Shown here one piece after another: positions 7,562 through 16,126 of a DNA stretch of 64,000 nt (positions are counted from its first letter, which is position 1; the number at the start of each line of letters is the position of its first letter). The position numbers were made by a program, and so were the translations under genes. The DNA comes from BOG-938 sp035524315. GTDB lineage: Bacteria > Pseudomonadota > Alphaproteobacteria > Caulobacterales > Caulobacteraceae. The DNA lies in the NCBI GenBank assembly GCA_035524315.1, contig DATKPD010000078.1, positions 183,871 through 247,870 on the forward strand, written 5' to 3'. Under the pieces are notes generated by a model, which did not search any database, was not told the origin of the DNA, and worked only from the letters and a program-made list of their open reading frames with translations.

Positions 7562-9154
7562 ATGACCGCCCCGATCGAACGCCGTTCCCTGCTGGCCGGG
7601 CTATCGGGCCTGGCGGCGCTGTTTTCAGCCGCCGAGCCCCGCTGCGCCCTGGCGGCCGGGCCGGGCCTGAAGCTGGGCGCGCCTTTCGCCTTCGACTTCG
7701 AACGGCTCAAGGCGATCGCACGCGCGGCGGCGGCCAAGCCCTATACGGCCCCACTCGCCCCGGCGCCGGATGTGCTCAAGCGGATCGACTACGAAGCCTG
7801 GGGCAAGATCGCCTTCGACACCGACAAGGCCCTGTTCAAGGACAGCCGCTTCCCCGTCACCTTCTTCCACCTGGGCCTCTATTTCCAAAGCCCGGTGCAG
7901 ATGTTCGCGGTCGAGCGGGGCCAGGCGCGCGAGGTGGTCTATAGCCAGGACGACTTCCACCTGCCGCCCGACTCGCCCGCCCGACGCCTGCCCCAGGGCG
8001 CGGGCTTCGCCGGCCTGCGCGTGCAGGAGCCGTCGGACGGCAAGCTCGACTGGCGCAAGAATGACTGGGCGGCCTTCCTCGGCGCCAGCTATTTCCGGGC
8101 CATCGGCCAGCTCTATCAATACGGCCTGTCCGCCCGCGCCATCGCGCTCGACACCGCCGTCGCCGGCAAGGACGAGGAGTTCCCCGCCTTCACCCGCATG
8201 TACATCGAGCGGCCGCAGCCCGGATCGGACACCCTGGTGGTCAGCGCCCTGCTCGAAGGCCCCTCGGTCACGGGCGCGTGCCGCTTCGCCATGACGCGCG
8301 GCGCGGGCGTGGTGATGGACGTCGACCAGATGCTGATCCTGCGCCGCCCGGTTGCGCGCCTGGGCCTGGCGCCCCTGACCTCGATGTACTGGTTCTCCGA
8401 GACGGCCAAGCCGACCGCCATCGACTGGCGGCCCGAGGTGCACGATTCCGACGGCCTGGCCATGTGGACCGGCTGGGGCGAGCATTTGTGGCGGCCGCTG
8501 AACGACCCGCCGCGCAACGCCGCCTCGGCCTTCGCCGACGACAACCCCAAGGGCTTCGGCCTGCTCCAGCGCGATCGCAATTTCGACCACTATCTGGACG
8601 GGGTCTATTACGACCGCCGGCCCAGCCTGTGGGTCGAGCCCAAGGGCGCCTGGGGCAAGGGCGCGGTGCAGTTGATCGAGCTGCCGACCGACGACGAGAT
8701 CCACGACAACATCGTGGCCTGCTGGGTTCCGCAGACCCAACCCGCTCCGGGCGCCGAGTTCGATCTCAGCTTCCGCCTCTATTGGCTGGCCGACGAGCCC
8801 TTCCCCACCGACCTGGCGCGCTGCGTGGCCACCCGCCTGGGCCGCGGCGGCCAGCCCGGCCAGCCCCGCCCACCCGGCCAGACCAAGTTCATGGTCGAAT
8901 TCCTGGGCGGCCCGCTCGCCACCCTGCCCTTCGGGGTCAAGCCTGAGATGGCGCTGCAGACCTCGCGCGGGCGCTTCACCGACTACAGGCTGGTCGAGGC
9001 CGTCCCCGACGGCGTGCCCGGCCACTGGCGCGCCCAGTTCGACCTGGCCGACGCGGCGGGCGACGATCCGGTGGAGCTCAGGCTGCAACTGACCGTGGCC
9101 GGCAAGGTCGCGACGGAGACCTGGATGTTCCAGTATCACCCATTGAAGGGGTGA
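7562..9154 (+). CDS. opgD: Glucan biosynthesis protein OpgD/MdoD, Tat-exported
   Basis: A 530-residue periplasmic protein of the OpgG/OpgD family, which shapes osmoregulated periplasmic glucans. The N terminus carries a twin-arginine signal (ERRSLLAGLSGLAALFS), as OpgD has, whereas OpgG uses Sec. Family segments include GAPFAFDFERLKAIA and FFHLGLYFQSPVQMF near the start of the mature protein, and MFQYHP at the end. The ATG at 7562, with an AGAGGA site upstream, places the signal at the N terminus; the in-frame start at 7505 would bury it. No opgH is visible nearby, so backbone synthesis must be encoded elsewhere. Confidence 0.9.
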   Translation: MTAPIERRSLLAGLSGLAALFSAAEPRCALAAGPGLKLGAPFAFDFERLKAIARAAAAKPYTAPLAPAPDVLKRIDYEAWGKIAFDTDKALFKDSRFPVTFFHLGLYFQSPVQMFAVERGQAREVVYSQDDFHLPPDSPARRLPQGAGFAGLRVQEPSDGKLDWRKNDWAAFLGASYFRAIGQLYQYGLSARAIALDTAVAGKDEEFPAFTRMYIERPQPGSDTLVVSALLEGPSVTGACRFAMTRGAGVVMDVDQMLILRRPVARLGLAPLTSMYWFSETAKPTAIDWRPEVHDSDGLAMWTGWGEHLWRPLNDPPRNAASAFADDNPKGFGLLQRDRNFDHYLDGVYYDRRPSLWVEPKGAWGKGAVQLIELPTDDEIHDNIVACWVPQTQPAPGAEFDLSFRLYWLADEPFPTDLARCVATRLGRGGQPGQPRPPGQTKFMVEFLGGPLATLPFGVKPEMALQTSRGRFTDYRLVEAVPDGVPGHWRAQFDLADAAGDDPVELRLQLTVAGKVATETWMFQYHPLKG

Positions 9155-9228
9155 CGAGGCGAAGGTCATCTCAGGGTCGCAAGCCAGCAACTGCCGGTCC
9201 AAGCGCCCGGACAATCCTTTCGCGCCTT

Positions 9229-10944
9229 CTACGGCTTCACCGCCCCCTTGAGCAGCTCCGCCACCTCGCCGCCGCGGCCTGAGAGCACGCCCTTGGCCGA
9301 ATAGAGCGCCATGCCGAACACCTGGCCGGCCTCGACCTTGGGCGGCATGACCAGCTCGTAGCGGTCGGTGGCCACGTCGAGCAGGGCCGGGCCCGGCTGG
9401 GCCAGCCAGTCGCGGACGGCGGCCTCAAGCTCGTCGGGCTTATCAACGCGGCGGCCCCACAGGCCGATGGCCTGGGCCACGCGGCTGAAGTCGGGGTTGG
9501 TCAGGTTGGTGTAGGAGTCGAGCAGGCCCTCGACCTTCTGCTCCAGCTCGACGAAGCCGAGCGAGCCGTTGTTGAACACCACGATTTTGATCGGCAGGCT
9601 TTCCTGCACCGTGGTCAAGAGGTCGCCCATCAGCATGGCCAAGCCCCCGTCGCCCGACATGGAGATCACCTGCCGGTCCGGATAGGCCGCCTGGGCGCCC
9701 AGGGCCTGGGGCATGGCGTTGGCCATGGTGCCGTGGCTGAGGCTGACAATCGTGCGGTTCAGACCGGTCGAGGCGATGTGGCGCAGGCACCATACCATGG
9801 GCGAGCCGCCGTCGGCGGTGACCACCGCGTCGGGCTGGGCGTGCTTGGAGATCAGCTCGGTCAGGTACTGCGGGTGAACCACCCCGCTCTTGCCGGCCAC
9901 CGCGCGTTTATCCTGAGCGTCCTCGGCCTTGCGCTCGTGCTTGAGGCAGTCGTCGAGGAAGGCGCGGTCGGCGCGCGCGTGGACCAGGGGCGTCAGGGCC
10001 TCCAGCGTCGCGCCGATGTCGCCCACCGCGGCGATGTCCACCGGATGGCGGCGGCCCAGGTGCGCGCCCTCCAGGTCGATCTGGATGATGGTCGCCTTGC
10101 TCGGATAGAACTGGCGCCAGGCGAAGTCGCAGCCAAGCAGCAGCAGCACGTCGCAGCTCATCAGGGCGTGATAGCCGCCGTCCGAGCCGAACACCCCGGT
10201 CATGCCCACGTCGAACGGGTTGTCGTATTCCAGGAAATCCTTGGCCTTGGAGGTGCGGGCGATGGGGGCGCACAGCTTTTCCGCCAGCTCCAGCACCTGC
10301 TGGCGGCCGTGCTGGCAGCCGGCGCCGCCATAGATGGCCACGCGCTTGCCGCCGTTGATCGCTTCGGCGATGCGCGCCAGTTCGGCGTCGCTCGGCCGCA
10401 CCACCGGCTGGGCGCGGTGAACGGCGAAGGCGGGCTCGTCCGGCGCGGGGGCCTTGGACACGTCGACCGGCACGATCAGCACCGCCGCGCCCCGCTTGGA
10501 AAGCGCCGCCTGCGCCGCCATGGCGGTCATGCGCCGCGCCTGGGTCGGGGTGCGAACCTCCTCGCAGAACACCGTGCCGGCCGAATAGACCGACTTGAAA
10601 TCGACCTCCTGCGGGAAATCGAAGCCCAACTCGTCGCGCACGATCTGGCTGGCGATCAGCACCACCGGCGCCCGGTTGCGGTGGCTTTCGTAAAGGCCGT
10701 TGATGAAATGCAGGCTGCCCGGCCCGCACGAGCCGGCGCACAGGGCCAGCTCGCCGGTCAAGAGGGCGTCGGCCCCGGCGGCCATGGCCCCGGCCTCCTC
10801 GTGGCGCACATGCACCCAGCGGATGTCGCTGCGGCGGATGGCGTCGGTGACATAGTTCAGCGTGTCGCCCGGCACGCCGTAGCAGCGCCGGGCCCCCGCC
10901 TGCGCCAGCGTTTCGACCATGACATCGGCGACGGTGCGGCTCAT
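9229..10944 (-). CDS. poxB: Thiamine-diphosphate enzyme, pyruvate dehydrogenase (quinone) PoxB-like
   Basis: A 571-residue thiamine-diphosphate enzyme of the acetolactate synthase/pyruvate oxidase superfamily. The N-terminal Pyr domain has HVRHEEAGAMAAGADA with the activating glutamate, followed by AGSCGPGSLHFINGLYES; the C-terminal PP domain has the cofactor motif GDGGLAMLMGDLLTT...NNGSLGF. The sequence is closest in memory to PoxB, which decarboxylates pyruvate to acetate and CO2 and passes electrons through FAD to quinone. The ATG at 10944 with AAGGAG upstream is chosen; the in-frame extension to 11235 runs across the start of the divergent MFS gene. Other oxo-acid decarboxylases cannot be excluded. 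Confidence 0.85.
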   Translation of the reverse strand: MSRTVADVMVETLAQAGARRCYGVPGDTLNYVTDAIRRSDIRWVHVRHEEAGAMAAGADALLTGELALCAGSCGPGSLHFINGLYESHRNRAPVVLIASQIVRDELGFDFPQEVDFKSVYSAGTVFCEEVRTPTQARRMTAMAAQAALSKRGAAVLIVPVDVSKAPAPDEPAFAVHRAQPVVRPSDAELARIAEAINGGKRVAIYGGAGCQHGRQQVLELAEKLCAPIARTSKAKDFLEYDNPFDVGMTGVFGSDGGYHALMSCDVLLLLGCDFAWRQFYPSKATIIQIDLEGAHLGRRHPVDIAAVGDIGATLEALTPLVHARADRAFLDDCLKHERKAEDAQDKRAVAGKSGVVHPQYLTELISKHAQPDAVVTADGGSPMVWCLRHIASTGLNRTIVSLSHGTMANAMPQALGAQAAYPDRQVISMSGDGGLAMLMGDLLTTVQESLPIKIVVFNNGSLGFVELEQKVEGLLDSYTNLTNPDFSRVAQAIGLWGRRVDKPDELEAAVRDWLAQPGPALLDVATDRYELVMPPKVEAGQVFGMALYSAKGVLSGRGGEVAELLKGAVKP

Positions 10945-11068
10945 GGGCGGGCTCCTTGGCGGGCGCTGAAGAGGCTCGATCAAACCACCTTTTCGGCGGA
11001 CGCGCCCGCCAGAAGGTGAGGACAGGACGCAACGCCATAAGCTAGACGAGCCTTCGGAGGTTCCCGCC

Positions 11069-12529
11069 TTGTCCTCGCCGCCCAAGCCCCCCGCTTCCAC
11101 GCTGACCGCCGCCGCCAAGCAGGTCCTGCCGTGGCTGGTGGCCGTGGCCTTCTTCATGGAAGCGATCGACACCACGGTGCTCAACACCGCCGTGCCGGTG
11201 GTGGCCCAGGCGCTGAACGTGACCACCCTGAGCATGAAGTCGGTGCTGGCCAGCTACGCCCTGAGCCTAGCCGTATTCATTCCGCTCAGCGGCTGGATGG
11301 CCGACCGGTTCGGCACCCGCCGGGTGTTCTCCTCGGCTATCGGCCTGTTCACCCTAGGCTCGCTGCTGTGCGGCCTGACCACCAACATCCACGCCCTGGT
11401 CGCCTGCCGCATCCTGCAGGGCTGTGGCGGGGCGATGATGGTGCCGGTCGGGCGCCTGACCCTGGTCAAGAGCTTCGACAAGTCCGAGTTGATCCGGGCG
11501 ATGAGCTTCGTCGCCATCCCCAGCCTGATCGGCCCCATGCTGGGCCCGCTCGTGGGCGGCCTGATCGTGCGCTACCTGCACTGGCGGCTGATCTTCTTCG
11601 TCAACATTCCCATCGGGATCCTGGGCCTGTTGATGGTCTACACGCACCTGCCCGACTACCGGCAGGCCAAGACTCCGCCGCTCGACGGCATCGGCATGAT
11701 CCTGTTCGGCTCGGGCATCGCGCTGTTGTCCTATGTGCTGGAGGTGTTCGGCGACCATTCCCTGGGTGCGCCCGAGATCCTCGGCCTGCTGGCCCTGTCG
11801 GCGCTGCTGCTGTTCGGCTACGGCCTGCACGCCCGGGGCAAGCGCGCGCCCTTGCTGCGGCTCAGCCTGTTCAAGACGCGCACCTTCGCCTCGGCGGTTA
11901 GCGGAAGCTTCTTCACCCGGCTGGGCATTGGCGGCGCGCCGTTCCTGCTGCCCCTGCTGTACCAGATCGGACTGGGGATGAGCCCGGTGCAGTCGGGCCT
12001 GTTGATGATCCCCCAGGCGATGGCGGCGATGTGCGTCAAGGTGGTCATCGCCAAGCTGTTGCGGCAGTTCGGCTACCGCACCGTGCTGATCGCCAACACG
12101 GTCCTGCTCGGCGTGATGCTGATGCTGTTCGCGACCGTCAGCCCCGGCACGCCGTTGTGGCTGATCCTGCTGCAGGCCTTCTGCTATGGCGGCCTGACCT
12201 CCACCCAGTACACCAGCATGAACACCCTGGTTTACGCCGACATCCCCAACAAATTCACCAGCAGCGCCAGTTCCGTCGCCAGCACCTTCCAGCAGCTGTC
12301 GATCAGCTTCGGCGTCGCCGCCGCGGGCCTGGTGACGGTGTTCTTCATTCCCGCCGCCGCGCGCGCCGATCCGTCTCAGATGATCCACGGCCTGCACCGG
12401 GCGTTCCTGGCGCTCGGCCTGTTCACCGTGCTCTCGGCCGTGGTGTTCACCCGCCTCAAGCGCACCGACGGCGCGGCCGAAACGGGCAGCAAGGACCTTC
12501 CGCTGGGCGAGCCGGCCGCCGCGACCTGA
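11069..12529 (+). CDS. DHA2-family MFS drug exporter (14 helices)
   Basis: A 486-residue major facilitator with about 14 hydrophobic helices. The DHA2 signature FFMEAIDTTVLNTAVPVV in helix 1 and the motif GWMADRFGTRR between helices 2 and 3 point to the EmrB/QacA/HsrA exporters, which use the proton gradient to expel organic compounds. Translation appears to start at TTG 11069, with GGAGG 8 bases upstream; the next in-frame ATG falls inside helix 1 and would cut it. It is divergent from poxB with a 124-base gap. No adjacent membrane-fusion subunit (EmrA) is present, so it probably works alone. Substrate unknown. Confidence 0.88.
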   Translation: MSSPPKPPASTLTAAAKQVLPWLVAVAFFMEAIDTTVLNTAVPVVAQALNVTTLSMKSVLASYALSLAVFIPLSGWMADRFGTRRVFSSAIGLFTLGSLLCGLTTNIHALVACRILQGCGGAMMVPVGRLTLVKSFDKSELIRAMSFVAIPSLIGPMLGPLVGGLIVRYLHWRLIFFVNIPIGILGLLMVYTHLPDYRQAKTPPLDGIGMILFGSGIALLSYVLEVFGDHSLGAPEILGLLALSALLLFGYGLHARGKRAPLLRLSLFKTRTFASAVSGSFFTRLGIGGAPFLLPLLYQIGLGMSPVQSGLLMIPQAMAAMCVKVVIAKLLRQFGYRTVLIANTVLLGVMLMLFATVSPGTPLWLILLQAFCYGGLTSTQYTSMNTLVYADIPNKFTSSASSVASTFQQLSISFGVAAAGLVTVFFIPAAARADPSQMIHGLHRAFLALGLFTVLSAVVFTRLKRTDGAAETGSKDLPLGEPAAAT

Positions 12530-12649
12530 GCCGGACCGGAGCGCGCCAAAGGAGATTTGATCGCGTCCTCAGCGGTCTTTCCGTCGCCCAGCGCGTTGTT
12601 TGGCCAGTCGCGACGCGCCCACGCGCGCCCAGCCAAATGGAGGACTCCC

Positions 12650-13024
12650 ATGGCCGATCAAGACATCGCGCACACCGAAACCGCTTCGCTGATCTCGTCC
12701 GACAAGGTCGAAGGCACGCCGGTCTACAATGGCGAGGGCGAGCGCCTGGGCAGCATCAGCAGCCTGATGGTCAACAAGCGCTCAGGCCACGTCGAGTATG
12801 CGGTGCTGACCTTCGGCGGCGTCCTGGGCCTGGGCGCGGACCATTATCCCCTGCCGTGGGAATCGCTGATCTACGACACCCGGCTGGAAGGCTATGTGGT
12901 CAACATCGATCGCGAGACGATCAAGTCCGCGCCGCACTTTGAGCCCGCCGCCGCGCCCGACTTCGACCACGCCTATGCGCAAAGCGTGTACGGCCATTAT
13001 GGCCTGACCTACAGCGCCCTCTAA
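12650..13024 (+). CDS. PRC-barrel domain protein
   Basis: A 124-residue cytosolic protein with one PRC-barrel: LISSDKVEGTPVYNGEGERL, then GSISSLMVNKRSGHVEYAVL and HYPLPWESLIYD. PRC barrels are small beta domains found in photosynthetic reaction centre H subunits, RimM and many stress-linked proteins of unknown role. The ATG at 12650 is preceded by GGAGG. The C terminus (SVYGHYGLTYSAL) is not recognised. It stands between an exporter and a DUF3309 mini-protein that has an EcfG promoter; no EcfG box was found in front of this gene itself. Confidence 0.85.
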   Translation: MADQDIAHTETASLISSDKVEGTPVYNGEGERLGSISSLMVNKRSGHVEYAVLTFGGVLGLGADHYPLPWESLIYDTRLEGYVVNIDRETIKSAPHFEPAAAPDFDHAYAQSVYGHYGLTYSAL

Positions 13025-13075
13025 CTCCGCCTCAAGGTGATCGGAGGGCGATGTCGATCTCCGCGGCCCGCTAAT

Positions 13076-13100
13076 GGAACATGCTTAGCTGAAATCCGTT
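13076..13100 (+). promoter_or_regulatory. EcfG general-stress promoter (perfect) for the DUF3309 gene
   Basis: GGAAC (13076-13080), a 16-base spacer and CGTT (13097-13100) match the alphaproteobacterial EcfG/SigT consensus exactly. The start codon of the DUF3309 gene lies 26 bases further on, a normal leader length. Confidence 0.8.
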
Positions 13101-13126
13101 GAGACATCAGACAATGGAGAAACGCC

Positions 13127-13282
13127 ATGCTTGGGACCATTCTGCTCGTTGTTCTTGTTCTACTCTTGATCGGCGCCCTGCCGTCTTGGGGTTACAGCCG
13201 GTCGTGGGGTTATTTCCCCAGCGGCGGCCTGGGTCTGGTGCTCGTCGTCGTGGTCGTCCTGCTGTTGATGGGACGAATTTAG
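13127..13282 (+). CDS. DUF3309 small membrane protein
   Basis: A 51-residue hydrophobic protein starting MLGTILLVVLVLLLIGALPS, with two membrane-spanning stretches separated by the short loop WGYSRSWGYFPSGG. This is the DUF3309 pattern; no function is established for the family. GGAGA lies 6 bases before the ATG, and a perfect EcfG promoter lies just upstream, so it is likely a general-stress gene. A strong terminator hairpin follows at 13318-13348. Confidence 0.88.
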   Translation: MLGTILLVVLVLLLIGALPSWGYSRSWGYFPSGGLGLVLVVVVVLLLMGRI

Positions 13283-13317
13283 CGACGCGCGGCGGGCCTT
13301 CGGCTCGACCTGTTCAG

Positions 13318-13348
13318 CGCCGGGCGCCGTCATGGCGTCCGGCGTTTT
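13318..13348 (+). terminator. Rho-independent terminator between DUF3309 and ligD
   Basis: Arms CGCCGGGCGCC (13318-13328) and GGCGTCCGGCG (13334-13344) form an 11-pair stem with one G-T wobble around a GTCAT loop, followed directly by TTTT. It serves the plus-strand DUF3309 gene and lies 11 bases before the end of the convergent ligD gene. Confidence 0.8.
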
Positions 13349-13358
13349 CGCATGACGG

Positions 13359-15977
13359 CTATCGGCGCCGCGCCAACCGCTCGATCGCGGGCGCCAGCGG
13401 CCGCTCACCTTCGCCATAGTCCTCCCAGGCCGCGGATCGGGCGATCAGGTCGGGCGCCGTGCGCACGGTGAACTTGGCGGGCTCGAGGCCCTTGCGCACG
13501 GCGGTCCACGGCAGGGGCATCGACACCGTCGCGCCGGGCCGGCCGCGCGGCGACAGGGGCGCGACCGCCGTCGACATGCGGTCGTTGCGCAGATAGTCGA
13601 GGAAGATTCGGCCGGCGCGCTCGTTCTTGGCCATGCGCACCAGATAACGGTCCGGGGCGTCGTCGGTCACTGCCTGGCACACGCCCTTGGCGAAGGCCTT
13701 GGCCGCAGGCCAGTCCAGCCCCTTGGCCTGGATCGGCGTGACCACGTGCAGTCCCTTGCCGCCGGTGGTCTTGCAGAACGCCACCAGCCCCAGGTCCTGC
13801 AGGCGGTCGCGCACCTCGCGCGCGCCCTCGATCACCGCCTCGAACGGCACGTCCGGGGCTGGATCGAGGTCGAATACCAATCGTCCCGGCTCGTCAGGCG
13901 CGAACGGGCGGCAGTTCCATGGATGCAGCTCCAACGCCCCGACCTGAGCGGCGGCCACCAGGGCCTCGACCCGGTCGAACTGCAGATAGGGCTGGCGCTC
14001 GCCGCTGACGGTCACCGCGGTGATCAGGCTCGACTGGCCCTTGCCCACATGGCGCTGGAAGAAGCGCTCCTCGGCCTCGATCCCATCGGGAAAGCGCACC
14101 ATCGAACAGGGCCGCCCGCGCACATGAGGCAGCATCCACTCGCCCACGGCCTCGAAATAGCGCGCCAGGTCCAGCTTGGTCACCGGGGCCCCGTCGCCGC
14201 CGTCGGGCCATAGCGCCTTGTCCGGATGCGACAGACTGACGTCCATCACCACTGCCCGGGCCGACGAAGCGCGCGCCGGCGCCATGGCGGCGGGCTGGGG
14301 TTCCTTCAATTCGGTGGTGACCGGCGCGGGCGTCTCGGCCTCCACGTCCTTGGCCGGCTTGTCCTCGCGCAGGGCCTTGAACGCGCCCTGGCGCACCATG
14401 CCATCGGCGGTGAAGCCCTCGTGCTCGATCTCGGCCACCAGTTCGGGCCGCACCCAGTGGGCCTCGCCGCCCTGTCGCGGCGGAAGTTTGCCGAAGAACG
14501 GGCACTGTTCGGTCTTGATGGCTCTGAGTTTGGGCAGCAGACGCGCGACCTTGTCGCGCCCGAAGCCGGTGCCGACCCGGCCGGCATGGATCAGGCGCCC
14601 GTCGCGGTTTACGCCCACGATCAGCGAGCGGAAGGCCCCCTTTGTGGTGGCGTAGCCGCCGATCACCACCTCGTGGCCCGCCCGGCACTTGGACTTGACC
14701 CAGTCGCCGTTGCGGCCCGAGCGATAGGGCGCGTCCAGCCGCTTGGACACCACGCCCTCCAGGTGCATGCGGCAGGCCGACTGCAGCACCGCGTCGCCGG
14801 CGGTGATGAAATGATCGACGAAGCGGATATTGACCGGGGCGTGCTCGAGCGTGGCGCGCAGGCGCTCCTTGCGCTCGGACAGAGGCAGGTCGCGCAGATC
14901 CTCGCCTTGATCGAACAACTGGTCGAACACGAACAGCACGAGGTTGGCGGTTGGGCCGTCCGCCAGAGCGACCTGCAGGGCGGCGAAGTCCGGCGCCCCG
15001 GTCTGGTCCAGCGCCACGACCTCGCCGTCGAGGATGCCGTCCGGCAGGCCCGCGCCGGCCGCCACGATCTCGGGGAAGCGCCGCGACCAGTCCAGCCCCT
15101 TGCGCGTCTTAAGCACGGCCTTGCCCCCCTGCACCCGCAGCTGCACGCGATAGCCGTCGAACTTGATCTCGTGCGCCCACCCGGCGCCGGCCGGCGGCCC
15201 CTCCACCGCCTTGGCCAGTTCGGGCTCGATGAAGTCCGGCATGGCGCTGGCCGCGCGGCCTGGCTTGGCCTTGGTCTTTGTCTTGGTCTTGGGCTCTGAT
15301 TGCGCCGCCGCCTTGCGAGGATGCGCCTGGTCGGTGCGCCACACCGCGCCGGGCTTGGCGCCGGCGTCGGTCATGAACGGGCTAGCGGCCTTGCCCGTGC
15401 CCGCCTCGATCTCGGCCATGGTCCGGCCCGAGGCGACCGACCGGTCCTGGCCCGTCGGCCCCTCGTCGCCAGCCACGGCGGCGACGTCGCGGTGCTTGAT
15501 CAGCATCCAGTTGGGCTTGCCGTTGCCCTCGAAGCGCGTGCGCACCAGCACCCACGAGCCGTGCATGCGCTGGCCTTCCATCACGAACTTCAACTCGCCC
15601 TTGTCCAGCGCCCTGCCGATGTCCTCAAAGCCCGCTTCCGGCGCCCAATAGCCCCGGTCCCAAAGCATCACCGTGCCGCCGCCGTACTGGCCCTTGGGGA
15701 TTGTGCCCTCGAAGTCGCCATAGGCCAGCGGATGGTCCTCGACCTGCACAGCCAGGCGCCGGTCGTGCGGATCGAGCGAGGGGCCTTTGGGCACGGCCCA
15801 TGAGCGGAAAACGCCGTCGTATTCCAGGCGCAGGTCGAAGTGCAGATGGCTGGCGGCGTGCTTCTGGATCACGAAGCGCAAGGCCTGCGACGGCGCCACG
15901 GCCGCCTGGCCGGAGGGCTCGGGCGTCTGGCTGAAATCGCGCTTCTTGGCGTAGTCGACGAGTTTGGTGGTGGCCAT
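13359..15977 (-). CDS. ligD: LigD: multidomain ATP-dependent DNA ligase of end joining
   Basis: An 872-residue LigD with the order phosphoesterase, ligase, polymerase. The N-terminal phosphoesterase has HAASHLHFDLRLE and the adjacent SWAVPKGPS. The ligase domain has the nucleotidyl-lysine motif EIKFDGYR. The C-terminal primase-like polymerase has RLVFDLDPAPDV (metal-binding DxD) and KTTGGKGLHVV. LigD trims, fills and seals double-strand breaks held by Ku. A low-complexity K/A/T-rich linker (about residues 220-245) joins the first two domains. The ATG at 15977 is chosen because family members begin near KLVDYAKKRDF. It is divergent from ku, and the gap holds a near-EcfG promoter on each strand. 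Confidence 0.95.
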   Translation of the reverse strand: MATTKLVDYAKKRDFSQTPEPSGQAAVAPSQALRFVIQKHAASHLHFDLRLEYDGVFRSWAVPKGPSLDPHDRRLAVQVEDHPLAYGDFEGTIPKGQYGGGTVMLWDRGYWAPEAGFEDIGRALDKGELKFVMEGQRMHGSWVLVRTRFEGNGKPNWMLIKHRDVAAVAGDEGPTGQDRSVASGRTMAEIEAGTGKAASPFMTDAGAKPGAVWRTDQAHPRKAAAQSEPKTKTKTKAKPGRAASAMPDFIEPELAKAVEGPPAGAGWAHEIKFDGYRVQLRVQGGKAVLKTRKGLDWSRRFPEIVAAGAGLPDGILDGEVVALDQTGAPDFAALQVALADGPTANLVLFVFDQLFDQGEDLRDLPLSERKERLRATLEHAPVNIRFVDHFITAGDAVLQSACRMHLEGVVSKRLDAPYRSGRNGDWVKSKCRAGHEVVIGGYATTKGAFRSLIVGVNRDGRLIHAGRVGTGFGRDKVARLLPKLRAIKTEQCPFFGKLPPRQGGEAHWVRPELVAEIEHEGFTADGMVRQGAFKALREDKPAKDVEAETPAPVTTELKEPQPAAMAPARASSARAVVMDVSLSHPDKALWPDGGDGAPVTKLDLARYFEAVGEWMLPHVRGRPCSMVRFPDGIEAEERFFQRHVGKGQSSLITAVTVSGERQPYLQFDRVEALVAAAQVGALELHPWNCRPFAPDEPGRLVFDLDPAPDVPFEAVIEGAREVRDRLQDLGLVAFCKTTGGKGLHVVTPIQAKGLDWPAAKAFAKGVCQAVTDDAPDRYLVRMAKNERAGRIFLDYLRNDRMSTAVAPLSPRGRPGATVSMPLPWTAVRKGLEPAKFTVRTAPDLIARSAAWEDYGEGERPLAPAIERLARRR

Positions 15978-16011
15978 GACCGATCCGGGCTGCTGCGCGC
16001 CTCGCCTGTTC

Positions 16012-16036
16012 AACGAGCCTAGCCCACGGTCGATCC
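16012..16036 (-). promoter_or_regulatory. EcfG-like promoter of ligD (one mismatch)
   Basis: On the minus strand GGATC (16032-16036) precedes CGTT (16012-16015) with a 16-base spacer; the consensus is GGAAC-N16-CGTT, so one -35 base differs. It lies about 35 bases upstream of the ligD start, and a mirror site for ku lies nearby. Confidence 0.5.
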
Positions 16037-16056
16037 ACGGGCGAGACGCCGGAGAG

Positions 16057-16081
16057 CGAACGAATCGGCGGACCGCTCGTT
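16057..16081 (+). promoter_or_regulatory. EcfG-like promoter of ku (one mismatch)
   Basis: CGAAC (16057-16061), a 16-base spacer and CGTT (16078-16081) match the EcfG consensus except for the first -35 base. The ku start codon is 45 bases downstream. With the ligD site on the other strand, this suggests joint stress control of both end-joining genes. Confidence 0.5.
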
Positions 16082-16126
16082 GAGTCGGCTGAACGCAGGC
16101 TGGGTCCTGCCCTGGGATGTCCGATC

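Noticed and set aside
7625..9214. Long minus-strand open frame of 529 codons
   Set aside because: It is the antisense shadow of opgD; high GC leaves few stops. The translation is rich in Gly, Arg, Gln and His with no family likeness, while opgD is well conserved. The same applies to the plus-strand frames antisense to cheA and poxB.
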